Part shown: piece after piece, positions 15,695 to 23,979 of the stretch
How the letters are laid out: each line of letters opens with the position of its first letter
Position numbering within the stretch: position 1 is the first letter of the stretch
Assembly: GCA_021780355.1 (NCBI GenBank)
Contig: JAJXYX010000011.1
Coordinates: 1-38,978 of the forward strand
Length of the DNA stretch: 38,978 bases
Source of the DNA: a bacterium
GTDB lineage: Bacteria; Chlamydiota; Chlamydiia; Chlamydiales; SM23-39
Reading direction: 5' to 3'
The notes under the pieces: generated by a model
The model's database searches: none
Seen by the model: only the letters and a program-made list of their open reading frames with translations
Told to the model about the DNA's origin: nothing
Program-made: the position numbers and the translations under genes

Positions 15695-16864
15695 ATGTAC
15701 CATCGCCTTCTGGACACCCCCCTTGAGGGGTCTCATAGCTTTTTTCTTTTTGGCCCCCGAGGGACTGGAAAGACCTCTTGGCTAAAGAAAAAGGTTCCCC
15801 AAGGACTATATATTGATTTATTGAACCAGGACACATTTTTCCTTCTTCTTCAAGATCCTCACCGCCTCGAGTCGCTGATTCCCAAAGGGTTTGCCGATTG
15901 GATTATCATCGATGAGGTGCAAAAAATCCCCCCTCTGCTCGATGAAGTTCATAGGCTCATCGAACAGTTCCGCTATAAATTTATCCTCACAGGATCTAGC
16001 GCCCGCACTTTAAAACGGAAAGGGACGAACCTTCTGGCCGGTAGAGCCTTATACTATAAAATGTTTCCTCTGACAGCTCTTGAACTAGGCTCCCAATTTC
16101 ATGTAGAAAAATCACTGCAGTATGGACATTTACCGACTCTCTACTCTCAGTCGGTCGATCCCAAAAAATACCTCACAGCCTACATTCAAGTGTATTTGCG
16201 AGAAGAAGTGATGCAAGAAGGCCTCACTCGCAATGCAGGCGCTTTCGCAAAGTTTTTACAAGCAGCGAGCTTTTCTCAAGGCTCTCTAGTCAATACTTCA
16301 GAAATAGCGAGAGATACGGGAATTGAACGCAAAACTGTCGAAGAATACTTTCAAATTCTTGAAGACCTGTTATTGGCCTATCGACTGCCTGTATTTACAA
16401 AAAGAGCCAAAAGAAAAACGATCGCCCATGCTAAATTTTATTATTTTGATGTAGGGATATACCGGAATTTACGCCCCATGGGACCTTTTGATCGTCCGGA
16501 AGAAGCAGAGGGACCTGCTTTAGAAAGTTTAGTTTTTCAGGAAATTCAAGCAATCAATCATTATTTCGATTTCAATTATGAACTTTACTTTTGGAGAACC
16601 ACCGACCAACTAGAAATTGATTTTATTCTCTATGGTCCTAAAGGTCTTTTGGGCATCGAGGTCAAACGGTCTATCCATGTTCATCCTCAAGATTTAAAAA
16701 GTCTTAAAGCCTTCCAAGCCGATTATCCAACAGCAAAGCTTTATCTATTTTATGGAGGGAGCCAAACACTCTATTTCGATCAAATCGAAGCGATCCCTAT
16801 CCAGCAAGCCCTTTTAACCCTCAACTCGATTTTGTCTCAGGAAGACAAAAATCTACCTCAGTAA
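15695..16864 (+). CDS. AAA ATPase with DUF4143 and nuclease-like C-terminus
   Basis: This is a 389-residue protein. Walker A GPRGTGKT (20-27), Walker B WIIIDEVQKIP (69-79) and sensor LTGSSAR mark the AAA_14 ATPase domain. The rest is the DUF4143 region with a winged-helix-like NTSEIARDTGIERKTVEEYF. The C-terminal EIDFIL...LGIEVKRS resembles a PD-(D/E)XK nuclease core. Proteins of this class are widespread, often transferred between bacteria, and their role is largely unknown. I chose the ATG at 15695 because GGGAG lies 8-12 nt upstream, whereas the earlier ATG at 15671 overlaps the -10 box of its promoter. It ends convergently, overlapping the sulfotransferase gene by 7 bp. Confidence 0.88.
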   Translation: MYHRLLDTPLEGSHSFFLFGPRGTGKTSWLKKKVPQGLYIDLLNQDTFFLLLQDPHRLESLIPKGFADWIIIDEVQKIPPLLDEVHRLIEQFRYKFILTGSSARTLKRKGTNLLAGRALYYKMFPLTALELGSQFHVEKSLQYGHLPTLYSQSVDPKKYLTAYIQVYLREEVMQEGLTRNAGAFAKFLQAASFSQGSLVNTSEIARDTGIERKTVEEYFQILEDLLLAYRLPVFTKRAKRKTIAHAKFYYFDVGIYRNLRPMGPFDRPEEAEGPALESLVFQEIQAINHYFDFNYELYFWRTTDQLEIDFILYGPKGLLGIEVKRSIHVHPQDLKSLKAFQADYPTAKLYLFYGGSQTLYFDQIEAIPIQQALLTLNSILSQEDKNLPQ

Positions 16865-17478
16865 ATTCGACCGCTCCAAGGCAGAGGTTTTTTAAGCAAT
16901 CTCTCTAATTCTACATTATAAGGAGCAAACACCTCTTCAAGGCCCTGGCGAGTCGCTGGATTCATAGGAGGGTATTTTTGGATCAAACTCAAATTCTCTT
17001 GAGGCATCACAGTAAAAGGAGAAACTTCGAGAAAGGCACATACTTGATTGAGAGTGCCTAAGGGGTCGGTTTTTAAGTCTTCATTAAAAAGAATCAGCAT
17101 TTGATCTGGAGAAAAAAAAGAGAGCCACCTCTCAAGGTGTTTTACATAAATACTTGTAGCCAAATAAGGGTAAATAGGAGGAGACCTCCCTTTCATCTCC
17201 GGACATTGTCCACTCTCTTCGATTGCCAAAGCCTCTTCAAATGATATAGGTTCTTTGCCAAGCTTCACTCTCATCTGATAATGAGAATAGGTCCGATCTA
17301 CAGGATTTCTCAGAATGACAATAAGCTTAATATTCGGATACATAGAAAACACGCGGGCAGGAATTTTTTCATCGCAAATATAATTGGGACTATCTTCTCC
17401 AATGACTAAAGTTCCCTTTTTTTTTCCGAGGCAAAATAATTTGATAAAAGGTTCTTCCTTTTTCAAAGTCTTGATCAA
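16858..17478 (-). pseudogene. 3' part of a sulfotransferase, out of frame with its 5' part
   Basis: The homologous part (about 188 residues from position 17425 down to 16858) continues the PAPS-dependent sulfotransferase begun in the overlapping frame. GTLVIGEDSPNYI is followed by the 3'-phosphate-binding segment LIVILRNPVDRTYSHY and a C-terminal NPATRQGLEEVF...LLKKPLPW. The frame is open upstream to 17478, but there it is only a shadow of the other frame and has just a TTG start. Deleting one base in the T9/A9 tract at 17417-17425 would join both parts into one 615-residue protein. It could be a pseudogene fragment, a phase-variable gene, a slippage-expressed gene or a sequencing error. Confidence 0.75.
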
Positions 17479-18706
17479 AAAAATGAATTTCTCTAGAAAA
17501 ACATCCGATTTGAGGATGTTGGGAGAGAAAATGAGTCAGTTGAGAAGTGCCCGATTTCATGCAGCCGATAATCAAAAAATCAGGATCCGATAAGTTGCTC
17601 GCTCCATAAATGGGAGAAAAGAACAATAAACTCAGAGCGAGCGCTTTCCAAGGCCGCCTTTTTTTATACAAAATAAGAAAGGCCATGAGCACAGTCAATA
17701 AGATATGCGACGTTAAATAAAAAGTCCTAGAGAAAAACCTTTCTTTCCTGGGCAAATTTCCACACCAAAGAGAATCGTGAGAATGCTCTGCATAGATCAA
17801 AGAGCGCTCTTTGAGCTGCTTTTTGATTTCAACGTCTCTAAATCCAAATCGAGGGCATCCAAAACTTGCAGGGAAAACGATATTGCTATAGCCTGGCTGA
17901 TCAAGAGCTTGAACAACAGCTTCTGTAAACATAAAAAACGTCCTTTTTAACGTTCGTATCACCTCGGAATCTGCATCATGGAGAGGATATTGAGCTTGAA
18001 TATCATCCCAGACTTCCAGTACATGGCTCATCGTTTGTGCAATGATCGGATGGCCCACACTAGCGCCCACTAAGCCATTATTCACCCGAATATTGTGCTC
18101 TGATATCTTGAGAGGCAAATCAAAAGGCGTTTCTAAATAAGCATAAAAATCGTGTTGCCTATTCAAAGTATCGAATGGCAAAATAGCAGACACATCATGA
18201 TCCACATAAACTCCACCCTCAGAAAGCAAAATGACATATCGGATCAAATCAGACTTCTCGCCATAATTGCTCGCCTTTGGAATAAGATGACTAATCAAAG
18301 ACGGTGGAAGAAGATCAATGGAACAAACTTTCATGCCTGCTATAGGCGGCTTTTTTTCAGGATGGTCTGTCCAAAATTTCATTTCCCAATCGGGATGCAA
18401 AGCCTGCCACGACAAGACTTTCTTTTTAGACACTTCCGGAAAAGGTTTGGGGCCGAGCCAAATCCAGTGTAAAACTCGAGGGATTTTTGGATGGATCTCA
18501 GGTTCTATCCGACGATTTTTCATGAACGTCTCTTTAAAAGACGCCAGCCTGATTTTATCCAACTCTGTAAAACGATACCATACAGGAGAGACGTCGCCCA
18601 TGAGATCTTCAAATTGAAAAGGCTCTATCTCCATAGAATGGAGCGAAAATGTAGCCAAAAGGCTCAAAAACCATACAAATTGTTTACCACTCATCATTCT
18701 CTTCAT
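17390..18706 (-). CDS. Exported glycosyltransferase fused to the N-terminal part of a sulfotransferase
   Basis: This is a 438-residue protein. Residues 1-24 look like a signal peptide (FVWFLSLLATFSLHS). Residues about 72-320 are a Gly_transf_sug (OCH1/toxin-like) glycosyltransferase: RVLHWIWLGPKPFP, SDLIRYVILLSEGG and the metal-binding DXD as YVDHD (167-171). A membrane segment follows (331-347), then a second signal-like stretch (349-369). After that comes a PAPS sulfotransferase start, with the P-loop IIGCMKSGTSQL (379-390). The frame ends at 438 because of the A9 tract; the rest of the enzyme is in the next frame. Alternative starts are ATGs at 18697 and 18694. It overlaps the upstream sulfotransferase gene by 23 nt. 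The acceptor sugar or protein is unknown; host glycans are a possibility. Confidence 0.8.
   Translation of the reverse strand: MKRMMSGKQFVWFLSLLATFSLHSMEIEPFQFEDLMGDVSPVWYRFTELDKIRLASFKETFMKNRRIEPEIHPKIPRVLHWIWLGPKPFPEVSKKKVLSWQALHPDWEMKFWTDHPEKKPPIAGMKVCSIDLLPPSLISHLIPKASNYGEKSDLIRYVILLSEGGVYVDHDVSAILPFDTLNRQHDFYAYLETPFDLPLKISEHNIRVNNGLVGASVGHPIIAQTMSHVLEVWDDIQAQYPLHDADSEVIRTLKRTFFMFTEAVVQALDQPGYSNIVFPASFGCPRFGFRDVEIKKQLKERSLIYAEHSHDSLWCGNLPRKERFFSRTFYLTSHILLTVLMAFLILYKKRRPWKALALSLLFFSPIYGASNLSDPDFLIIGCMKSGTSQLTHFLSQHPQIGCFSREIHFFDQDFEKGRTFYQIILPRKKKGNFSHWRR
17417..17425 (-). other. A9 homopolymer at the sulfotransferase frame break
   Basis: The coding strand reads CGG-A9-GGG. With eight A residues, RKKKGTLVIGED would be read through in one frame. 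With nine, as here, the frame closes 11 residues later. Runs of this length are prone to polymerase slippage. Confidence 0.85.
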
Positions 18707-19595
18707 ATCCTAGAGAAATGAGATACTGGCCAAATTTTGTTTTAAACAGCTCTTTGTGGTTTGGTTCAAAGGTCCTTTTCCATTCTTCAATTTGACCTTT
18801 GCGATAGGTTTTACTGTCTCCATAAATCGTGGACGAGATCCGTTCAACTTCTTGCTCGCTTAAAGAGACCTCCAAGTAAGCCGCAATTTTTCTAATTTCC
18901 TCTTTCTGAGCTTGCAAACTTCCTCCGCCATGAGGTCCTACTAAATGTTCATAGCGACAGACAAGAACCCGAGGATCTTGAGCTAAAGCTACAGCTTGAG
19001 GAAAACTATGAGAGAAATTCCAAATGAGTGCTTTATCTTCTGCTTCCATCTGACTCTCTTCTTTAATGACAGACATCAACTGATCTGGAAAAGAAAGCTG
19101 AGTAAAATCTTTCCGGCAAATTTTCGGCGATTTACCCCACTGTGCAATATCCGCATGAAGCGCATGAGTGGCCGAGATCGATAAATCCCTAAGATCTCGA
19201 ACCATCACAATGACTTTCCTATCCGCAATAAGCCTTTCTAACAGCGGCGAAAGACAAAAATGGGTCCAAGGATATTCTTTCTGCGAATAGAGCTTCCCCG
19301 ATAAAGGGTTGCCTGAACTCACCCATACTCTAGGACGCCCCGTCATTTCAGTAAGAACTTTAAGAATGAGATGCGATCCGGACTTGGCTAATGTCACCAA
19401 GAAAAAAGGCTCATATTTTTTTTTCTTATCGCTTTTTTTCCCCTCATGTCTAGAGGCTAGCAAGGCAAAAGAAGGCGAAGAAGCATCTAAACTATGGGCG
19501 TATAAAGGAGCCATTCCTAGACAAGCCCATGCGAAGAGGCCGCAGAGCCAAGGCCTACAAAATCGAAAAAAAATCAAAAGTTTAAAGCTACTCAC
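18684..19595 (-). CDS. Exported PAPS-dependent sulfotransferase
   Basis: This is a 303-residue protein with a long N-terminal signal or anchor (hydrophobic about 15-33, ending LYAHS). The 5'-phosphosulfate loop FLVTLAKSGSHLILK (about 65-79) matches the P-KSGT-W pattern of sulfotransferases, and VIVMVRDLRDLSISATHAL is the 3'-phosphate-binding arginine/serine motif. A cytosolic-type sulfotransferase C-terminus (YRKGQIEEWKRTFEPNHKELF, like the K..xxG..GdWkn motif) follows. The start is GTG, with a weak GAAG upstream. It is first in a unit with the glycosyltransferase-sulfotransferase gene, which begins inside its last codons. PAPS supply outside the bacterial cytoplasm would have to come from the host, for example the Golgi lumen; this is inference. 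Confidence 0.85.
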   Translation of the reverse strand: MSSFKLLIFFRFCRPWLCGLFAWACLGMAPLYAHSLDASSPSFALLASRHEGKKSDKKKKYEPFFLVTLAKSGSHLILKVLTEMTGRPRVWVSSGNPLSGKLYSQKEYPWTHFCLSPLLERLIADRKVIVMVRDLRDLSISATHALHADIAQWGKSPKICRKDFTQLSFPDQLMSVIKEESQMEAEDKALIWNFSHSFPQAVALAQDPRVLVCRYEHLVGPHGGGSLQAQKEEIRKIAAYLEVSLSEQEVERISSTIYGDSKTYRKGQIEEWKRTFEPNHKELFKTKFGQYLISLGYEENDEW

Positions 19596-19754
19596 GCTTC
19601 ATGCAAAATATTTTATTTAACAGACTCTAGCAAATCACCCGCAATTCCTCCAAGAGACATCTCTACACAACCTCTGAGCACCAGGAAATAGAAGGTTTCC
19701 GAGCCTTCGAATAAATACATAATCAGCTACAAATAAAAGACTTAAGAAACACAT

Positions 19755-19781
19755 TCAGCAATCGACGCCAAAGATTGCTAA
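19755..19781 (+). promoter_or_regulatory. CIRCE operator (HrcA binding site)
   Basis: TCAGCAATC, nine spacer bases and GATTGCTAA give the exact 9-9-9 layout of CIRCE. The symmetric core differs from the usual TTAGCACTC/GAGTGCTAA by an A/T pair replacing C/G in each arm and a C for T at the second position of the left arm. It ends 7 bp before the -35 of the hrcA promoter. Confidence 0.85.
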
Positions 19782-19788
19782 AAAATCA

Positions 19789-19817
19789 TTGCGCCGCAAA
19801 AAGAGATTTGCTATAAT
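19789..19817 (+). promoter_or_regulatory. hrcA-grpE-dnaK promoter
   Basis: TTGCGC (19789-19794), 17 bp and a perfect TATAAT (19812-19817). The operator lies immediately upstream rather than over the transcription start. Confidence 0.75.
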
Positions 19818-19843
19818 CCAAAAGTAGAATTAGAGAAACGTTT

Positions 19844-21019
19844 ATGAAACAAGCAGCTCTCAAGTCCTTGACCAGCAAGAAACCCTCGAAAAACGACCGG
19901 GAACAGGCCGTTTTATTGGGCCTCGTCGAGCTTTACCTTAAGCTAGGCAAGCCCATTGGATCTCAAACTCTTCAAGATCATGGATTTGAATCATTAAGCT
20001 CGGCCACCATCCGCAACTATTTCAGCAAGATGGAGACGCAAGGCTTTTTAAAGCAGCAGCACACCTCAGGCGGACGCATTCCGACAGCGCAGGCCTTTCG
20101 TTTATACGCAGATGCTTTCCAAGATCAGGGTTTTATCGAACAAAACCAAGCAGACGCTCTGCAAGACCTTTTACACAAAGAGACGCAAGAGATCGGCACG
20201 ATCTTGCATAAAGCCGCCGAAACCTTTAGCGAAATCACGCAGTGCGCCATCTTTGCCTCGTCGCCCCGCTTCGATCAAGACTTCATTCAAGATGTAAAAC
20301 TGATTCAATTAGACCCTGAAAAGCTGCTCGCTGTGCTTATCACAGATTTCGGCCTGATTCGCACGGAAACCATTTATCTGGACCGCCCCGTCGAAAACGA
20401 TTTTCTTTCCGTCTGTGAAAAATATTTTCTCTGGCGCATGAGCAAGGGAGACAAGGTTTCGTTTGAACATGAAGCAGACGCAAAAACAGCGCAGAGAATT
20501 TATAATGAAGTGATCGTCCGGCACGTCGTAGGATATGTCAATTTTCCTGCGGAAGACATTTTCCGAACAGGGCTTTCTAAATTATTGAATTACGCTGAAT
20601 TCAACGATCCGACAGCTTTGGCTAGCAGTTTAAGTCTGCTTGAAGATTCCACTCAAATGCGTGCTATGCTCCGCGAGTGCTGTCAGCAAAGACGGCTTAC
20701 CTCATGGATTGGAGAGGAGCTAGCCCCCTATATTCCTGCTGGAGCCGAAAGCGCAGTGATCGCCATTCCTTATAAAATCAATCAAACCATCTCCGGCGCT
20801 ATCGCTCTATTAGGCCCTATGCGCATCCCCTACCGCAATTTGTTCGGACTCATTCAACTCTTTTCCGAACAAATCAGCGACACCCTTACAAAAAGCGTCT
20901 ACAAATTTAAAATCACCTACAGACAACCTACCCTATTAGGCGCCAAACGAATCGATGGGGAAGAGCCTTCGATTCAACTAGAAAATAAAAACAAAAAAAC
21001 GATGAGACAAGATTTATGA
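19844..21019 (+). CDS. hrcA: Heat-inducible transcription repressor HrcA
   Basis: HrcA binds CIRCE and represses chaperone genes until heat titrates its GroE partner. This 391-residue copy has the N-terminal winged helix (GLVELYLKLGKPIGSQTL, then the recognition segment LSSATIRNYFSKMETQGFLKQQHTSGGRIPT) and the GAF-like domain ending in the IGP-type LLGPMRIPYRN. It is about 40-50 residues longer than most HrcA proteins because of a basic C-terminal tail beginning near KFKITYRQP, as in Chlamydia. It heads the dnaK operon, is probably autoregulated through the CIRCE at 19755, and overlaps grpE by 4 nt (ATGA). Confidence 0.96.
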   Translation: MKQAALKSLTSKKPSKNDREQAVLLGLVELYLKLGKPIGSQTLQDHGFESLSSATIRNYFSKMETQGFLKQQHTSGGRIPTAQAFRLYADAFQDQGFIEQNQADALQDLLHKETQEIGTILHKAAETFSEITQCAIFASSPRFDQDFIQDVKLIQLDPEKLLAVLITDFGLIRTETIYLDRPVENDFLSVCEKYFLWRMSKGDKVSFEHEADAKTAQRIYNEVIVRHVVGYVNFPAEDIFRTGLSKLLNYAEFNDPTALASSLSLLEDSTQMRAMLRECCQQRRLTSWIGEELAPYIPAGAESAVIAIPYKINQTISGAIALLGPMRIPYRNLFGLIQLFSEQISDTLTKSVYKFKITYRQPTLLGAKRIDGEEPSIQLENKNKKTMRQDL

Positions 21020-21666
21020 CTTTCAACCCGGAAGAAAACGTGACAGAAGAAACCACGGCTGAATTAAATGACGCCACGCTCAATGAGCTTTTTGAAGAAG
21101 AGAGCTGCTGCGCAGACGAAAGCTGCGAACAGGCTTCTTCATCTAAAACAGAAGAAAAACCCGCTTCTGAAGACTGGAAAGAAAAATACTTCCGAGCTCT
21201 TGCAGAGCAAGAAAACATGCGCAAACGGATGCAAAAAGAAAAACAAGAAACACTTCGCTACTGCTACGAAAATTGCATCAGCGAGTTTCTCGCCCCGCTC
21301 GACAATCTGGAAAATGCTCTCCGCTTCACAGAGCAAGCATCCAGCGAAGTGAAAAACTGGGCGATGGGCTTCCAGATGATTTTAACGCAGTTCAAAGAAG
21401 TGCTTCACAACCACGGCGTTGTTGCATTCCATTCAGAGGGCAACACATTCGACCCTCATTATCATGAAGCCGTCGAAATTGTTGAGACGAATGAACAAGA
21501 AGAAGGAACCATTTTAAAGGAATTTACAAAAGGCTATAAGAGCGCATCCCGCACGATCCGCCCAGCCCGAGTAAAAGTAGCCAAGCGGCCCAAAACCGAG
21601 GCGATCTCACCTGCTCCTGAGGAGTCCCTAGAGGCGGCCGCAGAAACCCCAAACGAACAAAATTAA
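21016..21666 (+). CDS. grpE: Nucleotide exchange factor GrpE
   Basis: GrpE releases ADP from DnaK. This 216-residue protein has a long acidic, serine-rich and cysteine-containing N-terminal region (about 1-50), a coiled-coil helix (EDWKEKYFRALAEQENMRKRMQ) and the beta-domain with GMEMI-like GFQMILTQFKEVL, FDPHYHEAV and the closing YKSASRTIRPARVKVA. It is the second gene of the CIRCE operon, starting within the hrcA stop codon and 21 bp before dnaK. The last 25 residues are low-complexity. Confidence 0.96.
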   Translation: MTFNPEENVTEETTAELNDATLNELFEEESCCADESCEQASSSKTEEKPASEDWKEKYFRALAEQENMRKRMQKEKQETLRYCYENCISEFLAPLDNLENALRFTEQASSEVKNWAMGFQMILTQFKEVLHNHGVVAFHSEGNTFDPHYHEAVEIVETNEQEEGTILKEFTKGYKSASRTIRPARVKVAKRPKTEAISPAPEESLEAAAETPNEQN

Positions 21667-21687
21667 ATGTAAAAAAAGAGAAACCTT

Positions 21688-23595
21688 ATGACAAAAAAAC
21701 GAAAAATTATCGGTATCGACTTAGGTACAACAAACTCCTGCGTAGCCATCATGGAAGGCGGCTCGACAATTGTGATTGCAAACGCTGAAGGCGGAAGAAC
21801 AACGCCCTCTGTGATTGCGTTTAAAGGTTCTGAGAGACTCGTCGGCGTACCTGCAAAACGCCAGTCTGTCACGAATCCAGACCGCACTCTTTATTCGACC
21901 AAAAGATTCATCGGACGAAAATTCGATGAGGCAAGCTCAGAGATTGCTACAGTGCCTTATAAAGTCACAAAAAACAGCAATGGCGATGCGGTCTTCGAAG
22001 TCGACGGCAAGCAAGTTTCTCCTGAAGAGGCTGCAGCTCAAGTATTGATTAAAATGAAAGAGACAGCGGAAAGCTATCTCGGCGAAAAGATCACCGAAGC
22101 TGTGATCACCGTTCCCGCTTATTTTAATGATTCGCAGCGTCAATCGACAAAAGATGCCGGCCGTATTGCTGGACTCGATGTCAAAAGGATCATTCCTGAG
22201 CCGACAGCAGCTGCATTGGCCTACGGCCTCGACAAGCAAGCTACCGACAAAAAAATCGTTGTTTATGACTTAGGCGGCGGTACATTCGACGTGTCTGTCC
22301 TCGAAATCGGCGATGGCGTTTTCGAAGTTCTTGCCACAAACGGCGATACCCACCTTGGCGGAGACGATTTTGACAACGCGATCATCCATTGGATGCTCGA
22401 TGAATTTAAAAAAGAGCATGGCATCGATCTTTCTAAAGACAAAATGGCCCTGCAGCGCCTGCGCGATGCTGCCGAAAAAGCAAAAATCGAGCTCTCCGGC
22501 GTTATGACAACAGAGATCAACCAGCCGTTCATCACGATGGACGCCAGCGGCCCAAAACACTTAGCTCTTACGCTGAGCCGCTCTAAGCTCGAAAGCCTTT
22601 GCCACGACCTCATCGAAAGAACAGTTGGACCTTGCCAAAAAGCAATGAAAGACGCCGGAGTCAACCCATCCGATATCGGGGAAGTGATCCTCGTCGGCGG
22701 AATGACCCGCATGCCGTCTGTTCAACAGAAAGTGAAAGACATTTTCCAAAAAGAACCGCATAAAGGGGTCAACCCTGACGAAGCGGTTGCAATTGGAGCT
22801 GCAATTCAAGGCGGCATCATTGCAGGCGACGTCAAAGACGTTTTGCTTCTCGACGTGGTTCCTTTAACGCTCGGCATTGAAACGCTCGGCGGCGTCATGA
22901 CGCCTCTCATCGAGCGCAACACCACCATCCCAACGCAGAAAAAACAAGTGTTCTCAACTGCGGCAGACAATCAGCCTGCAGTGACGATCGTTGTTCTGCA
23001 AGGCGAGCGCCCCATGGCTCGGGATAACAAGGAGATCGGCCGGTTCGATCTGACCGACATTCCCCCATCCCCTCGCGGCGTACCTCAAATCGAAGTCGCA
23101 TTTGACATCGATGCGGATGGTATTTTGCACGTTTCAGCTAAAGATAAGCAGTCAAACCGCGAGCAAAAAATCAAGATTGAAGCAAAATCGGGCCTCACCG
23201 ACGCTGAGATCCAAAGCAAGATCAAAGAAGCGGAGCTCCATGCGGCCGAAGATAAAGCTCGCAAAGAAGAAGTCGAAGTGCGCAATGAAGCAGACGCTCT
23301 CGTCTTCCGAGCAGAAAAATCGCTCACCGAATATAAGGACAAGCTTCCAGCTCCTGTCGCCTCTGACATCCAAAGCAAAGTCGACGGCCTAAAGCAAGCC
23401 CTAACATCGCAAGATACAGCTCTCATCAAAACAAAAACAGCCGAACTACAGCAGCATATGCAAAAAATTGGAGAAGAACTCTCCAAAGCTGGGCACGGAC
23501 CCGAAGCTCCTCAAGCAGCTGCAGCGGCAGCACCTAATGCAAAGGAAAACCTAGAGGAAGCTGAAGCCGAGATCATCGACAAAGATAATCAGTAA
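21688..23595 (+). CDS. dnaK: Chaperone protein DnaK (Hsp70)
   Basis: This 635-residue Hsp70 has all signature segments: [12 protein letters not shown] near the start, [27 protein letters not shown] and the linker [16 protein letters not shown] before the substrate-binding domain. It is ATP-driven and works with GrpE and a DnaJ that is not in this window. The C-terminal lid ends in an alanine-rich stretch and EIIDKDNQ instead of the more common EEV or DDK ends. It is the third gene of the CIRCE operon and is followed by a strong terminator. Confidence 0.99.
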   Translation: MTKKRKIIGIDLGTTNSCVAIMEGGSTIVIANAEGGRTTPSVIAFKGSERLVGVPAKRQSVTNPDRTLYSTKRFIGRKFDEASSEIATVPYKVTKNSNGDAVFEVDGKQVSPEEAAAQVLIKMKETAESYLGEKITEAVITVPAYFNDSQRQSTKDAGRIAGLDVKRIIPEPTAAALAYGLDKQATDKKIVVYDLGGGTFDVSVLEIGDGVFEVLATNGDTHLGGDDFDNAIIHWMLDEFKKEHGIDLSKDKMALQRLRDAAEKAKIELSGVMTTEINQPFITMDASGPKHLALTLSRSKLESLCHDLIERTVGPCQKAMKDAGVNPSDIGEVILVGGMTRMPSVQQKVKDIFQKEPHKGVNPDEAVAIGAAIQGGIIAGDVKDVLLLDVVPLTLGIETLGGVMTPLIERNTTIPTQKKQVFSTAADNQPAVTIVVLQGERPMARDNKEIGRFDLTDIPPSPRGVPQIEVAFDIDADGILHVSAKDKQSNREQKIKIEAKSGLTDAEIQSKIKEAELHAAEDKARKEEVEVRNEADALVFRAEKSLTEYKDKLPAPVASDIQSKVDGLKQALTSQDTALIKTKTAELQQHMQKIGEELSKAGHGPEAPQAAAAAAPNAKENLEEAEAEIIDKDNQ

Positions 23596-23622
23596 TCTCT
23601 TACCTTTTTTCTTCTACAACCA

Positions 23623-23657
23623 AAGGCCCGGCAAGTTTGCCGGGCCTTCTTTTTTTT
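23623..23657 (+). terminator. Rho-independent terminator of the dnaK operon
   Basis: AAGGCCCGGCAA (23623-23634) and TTGCCGGGCCTT (23637-23648) form a perfect 12-bp stem with a GT turn. A C and eight T residues follow. Confidence 0.95.
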
Positions 23658-23671
23658 CGGGCCGTTGCCCT

Positions 23672-23839
23672 TAGTAGTCCGTTTCAAAAGTTTTTGCAAT
23701 AATTTCGGCATGAAAATGGCCTAAAATCGACGATCGAAAAGTGGGCTAGTATTGCCTCATACTAGCCCACTTTTCGATCGTCGATTTTAGGCCGTTTTGA
23801 CGTCGAAATTATCGCAAAAACTTTTGAAACGGACTACTA
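23672..23839. repeat. 168-bp near-perfect palindromic element, copy 1
   Basis: Two 81-nt arms (23672-23752 and 23759-23839) match at all but about five positions and flank a 6-nt centre TGCCTC. The innermost part, AAAGTGGGCTAGTAT and its complement, recurs in the elements at 34597-34760 and 38890-38978. The outer arm (TAGTAGTCCGTTTCAAAAG) differs from theirs. No open frame of note lies inside. It could act as a very long RNA hairpin, a cruciform or a miniature mobile element. Confidence 0.92.
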
Positions 23840-23873
23840 GCTCCACCAAAGGACCTCGTCCTTGTGAAATCCT

Positions 23874-23979
23874 ATTTTTCTATATTTTTCTATATTTTTC
23901 TTCTCCTGAATTATAAGAGATGGTATAATAGCCGCTATATGAGTTTTTGATGTTTATGGGATATAATAATGGCTATTAT
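23874..23979 (+). promoter_or_regulatory. hipBA control region: phased T-tracts, promoter and inverted repeat
   Basis: Three T5 tracts lie exactly 10 bp apart (23875-23899), a pattern expected to bend DNA. A TATAAT follows at 23924-23929 with only a poor -35 near 23901. ATAATAGCC (23925-23933) and GGCTATTAT (23971-23979) are perfect 9-bp inverted repeats, one overlapping the -10 and the other the start codon region. This is a plausible operator pair for the HipB-like repressor. Confidence 0.55.

Noticed and set aside
17426-17478. Independent start (TTG at 17478) for the 3' sulfotransferase frame
   Set aside because: Residues before 17425 in this frame are only a shadow of the other frame; sulfotransferase similarity runs continuously across the A9 tract instead.
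19596-19660. GGAGG followed by a six-codon minus-strand leader peptide before the sulfotransferase
   Set aside because: The frame is too short and lacks any attenuator structure to claim a function.
22263-22712. 149-residue open frame antisense to dnaK
   Set aside because: Long antisense frames are common opposite GC-richer, highly biased genes such as dnaK; it has no ribosome site or recognisable motif.
23874-23900. Three repeats of about 10 bp that might be a short CRISPR-like or tandem array
   Set aside because: There are no spacers and the units are simple T-tracts; DNA curvature is the better explanation.
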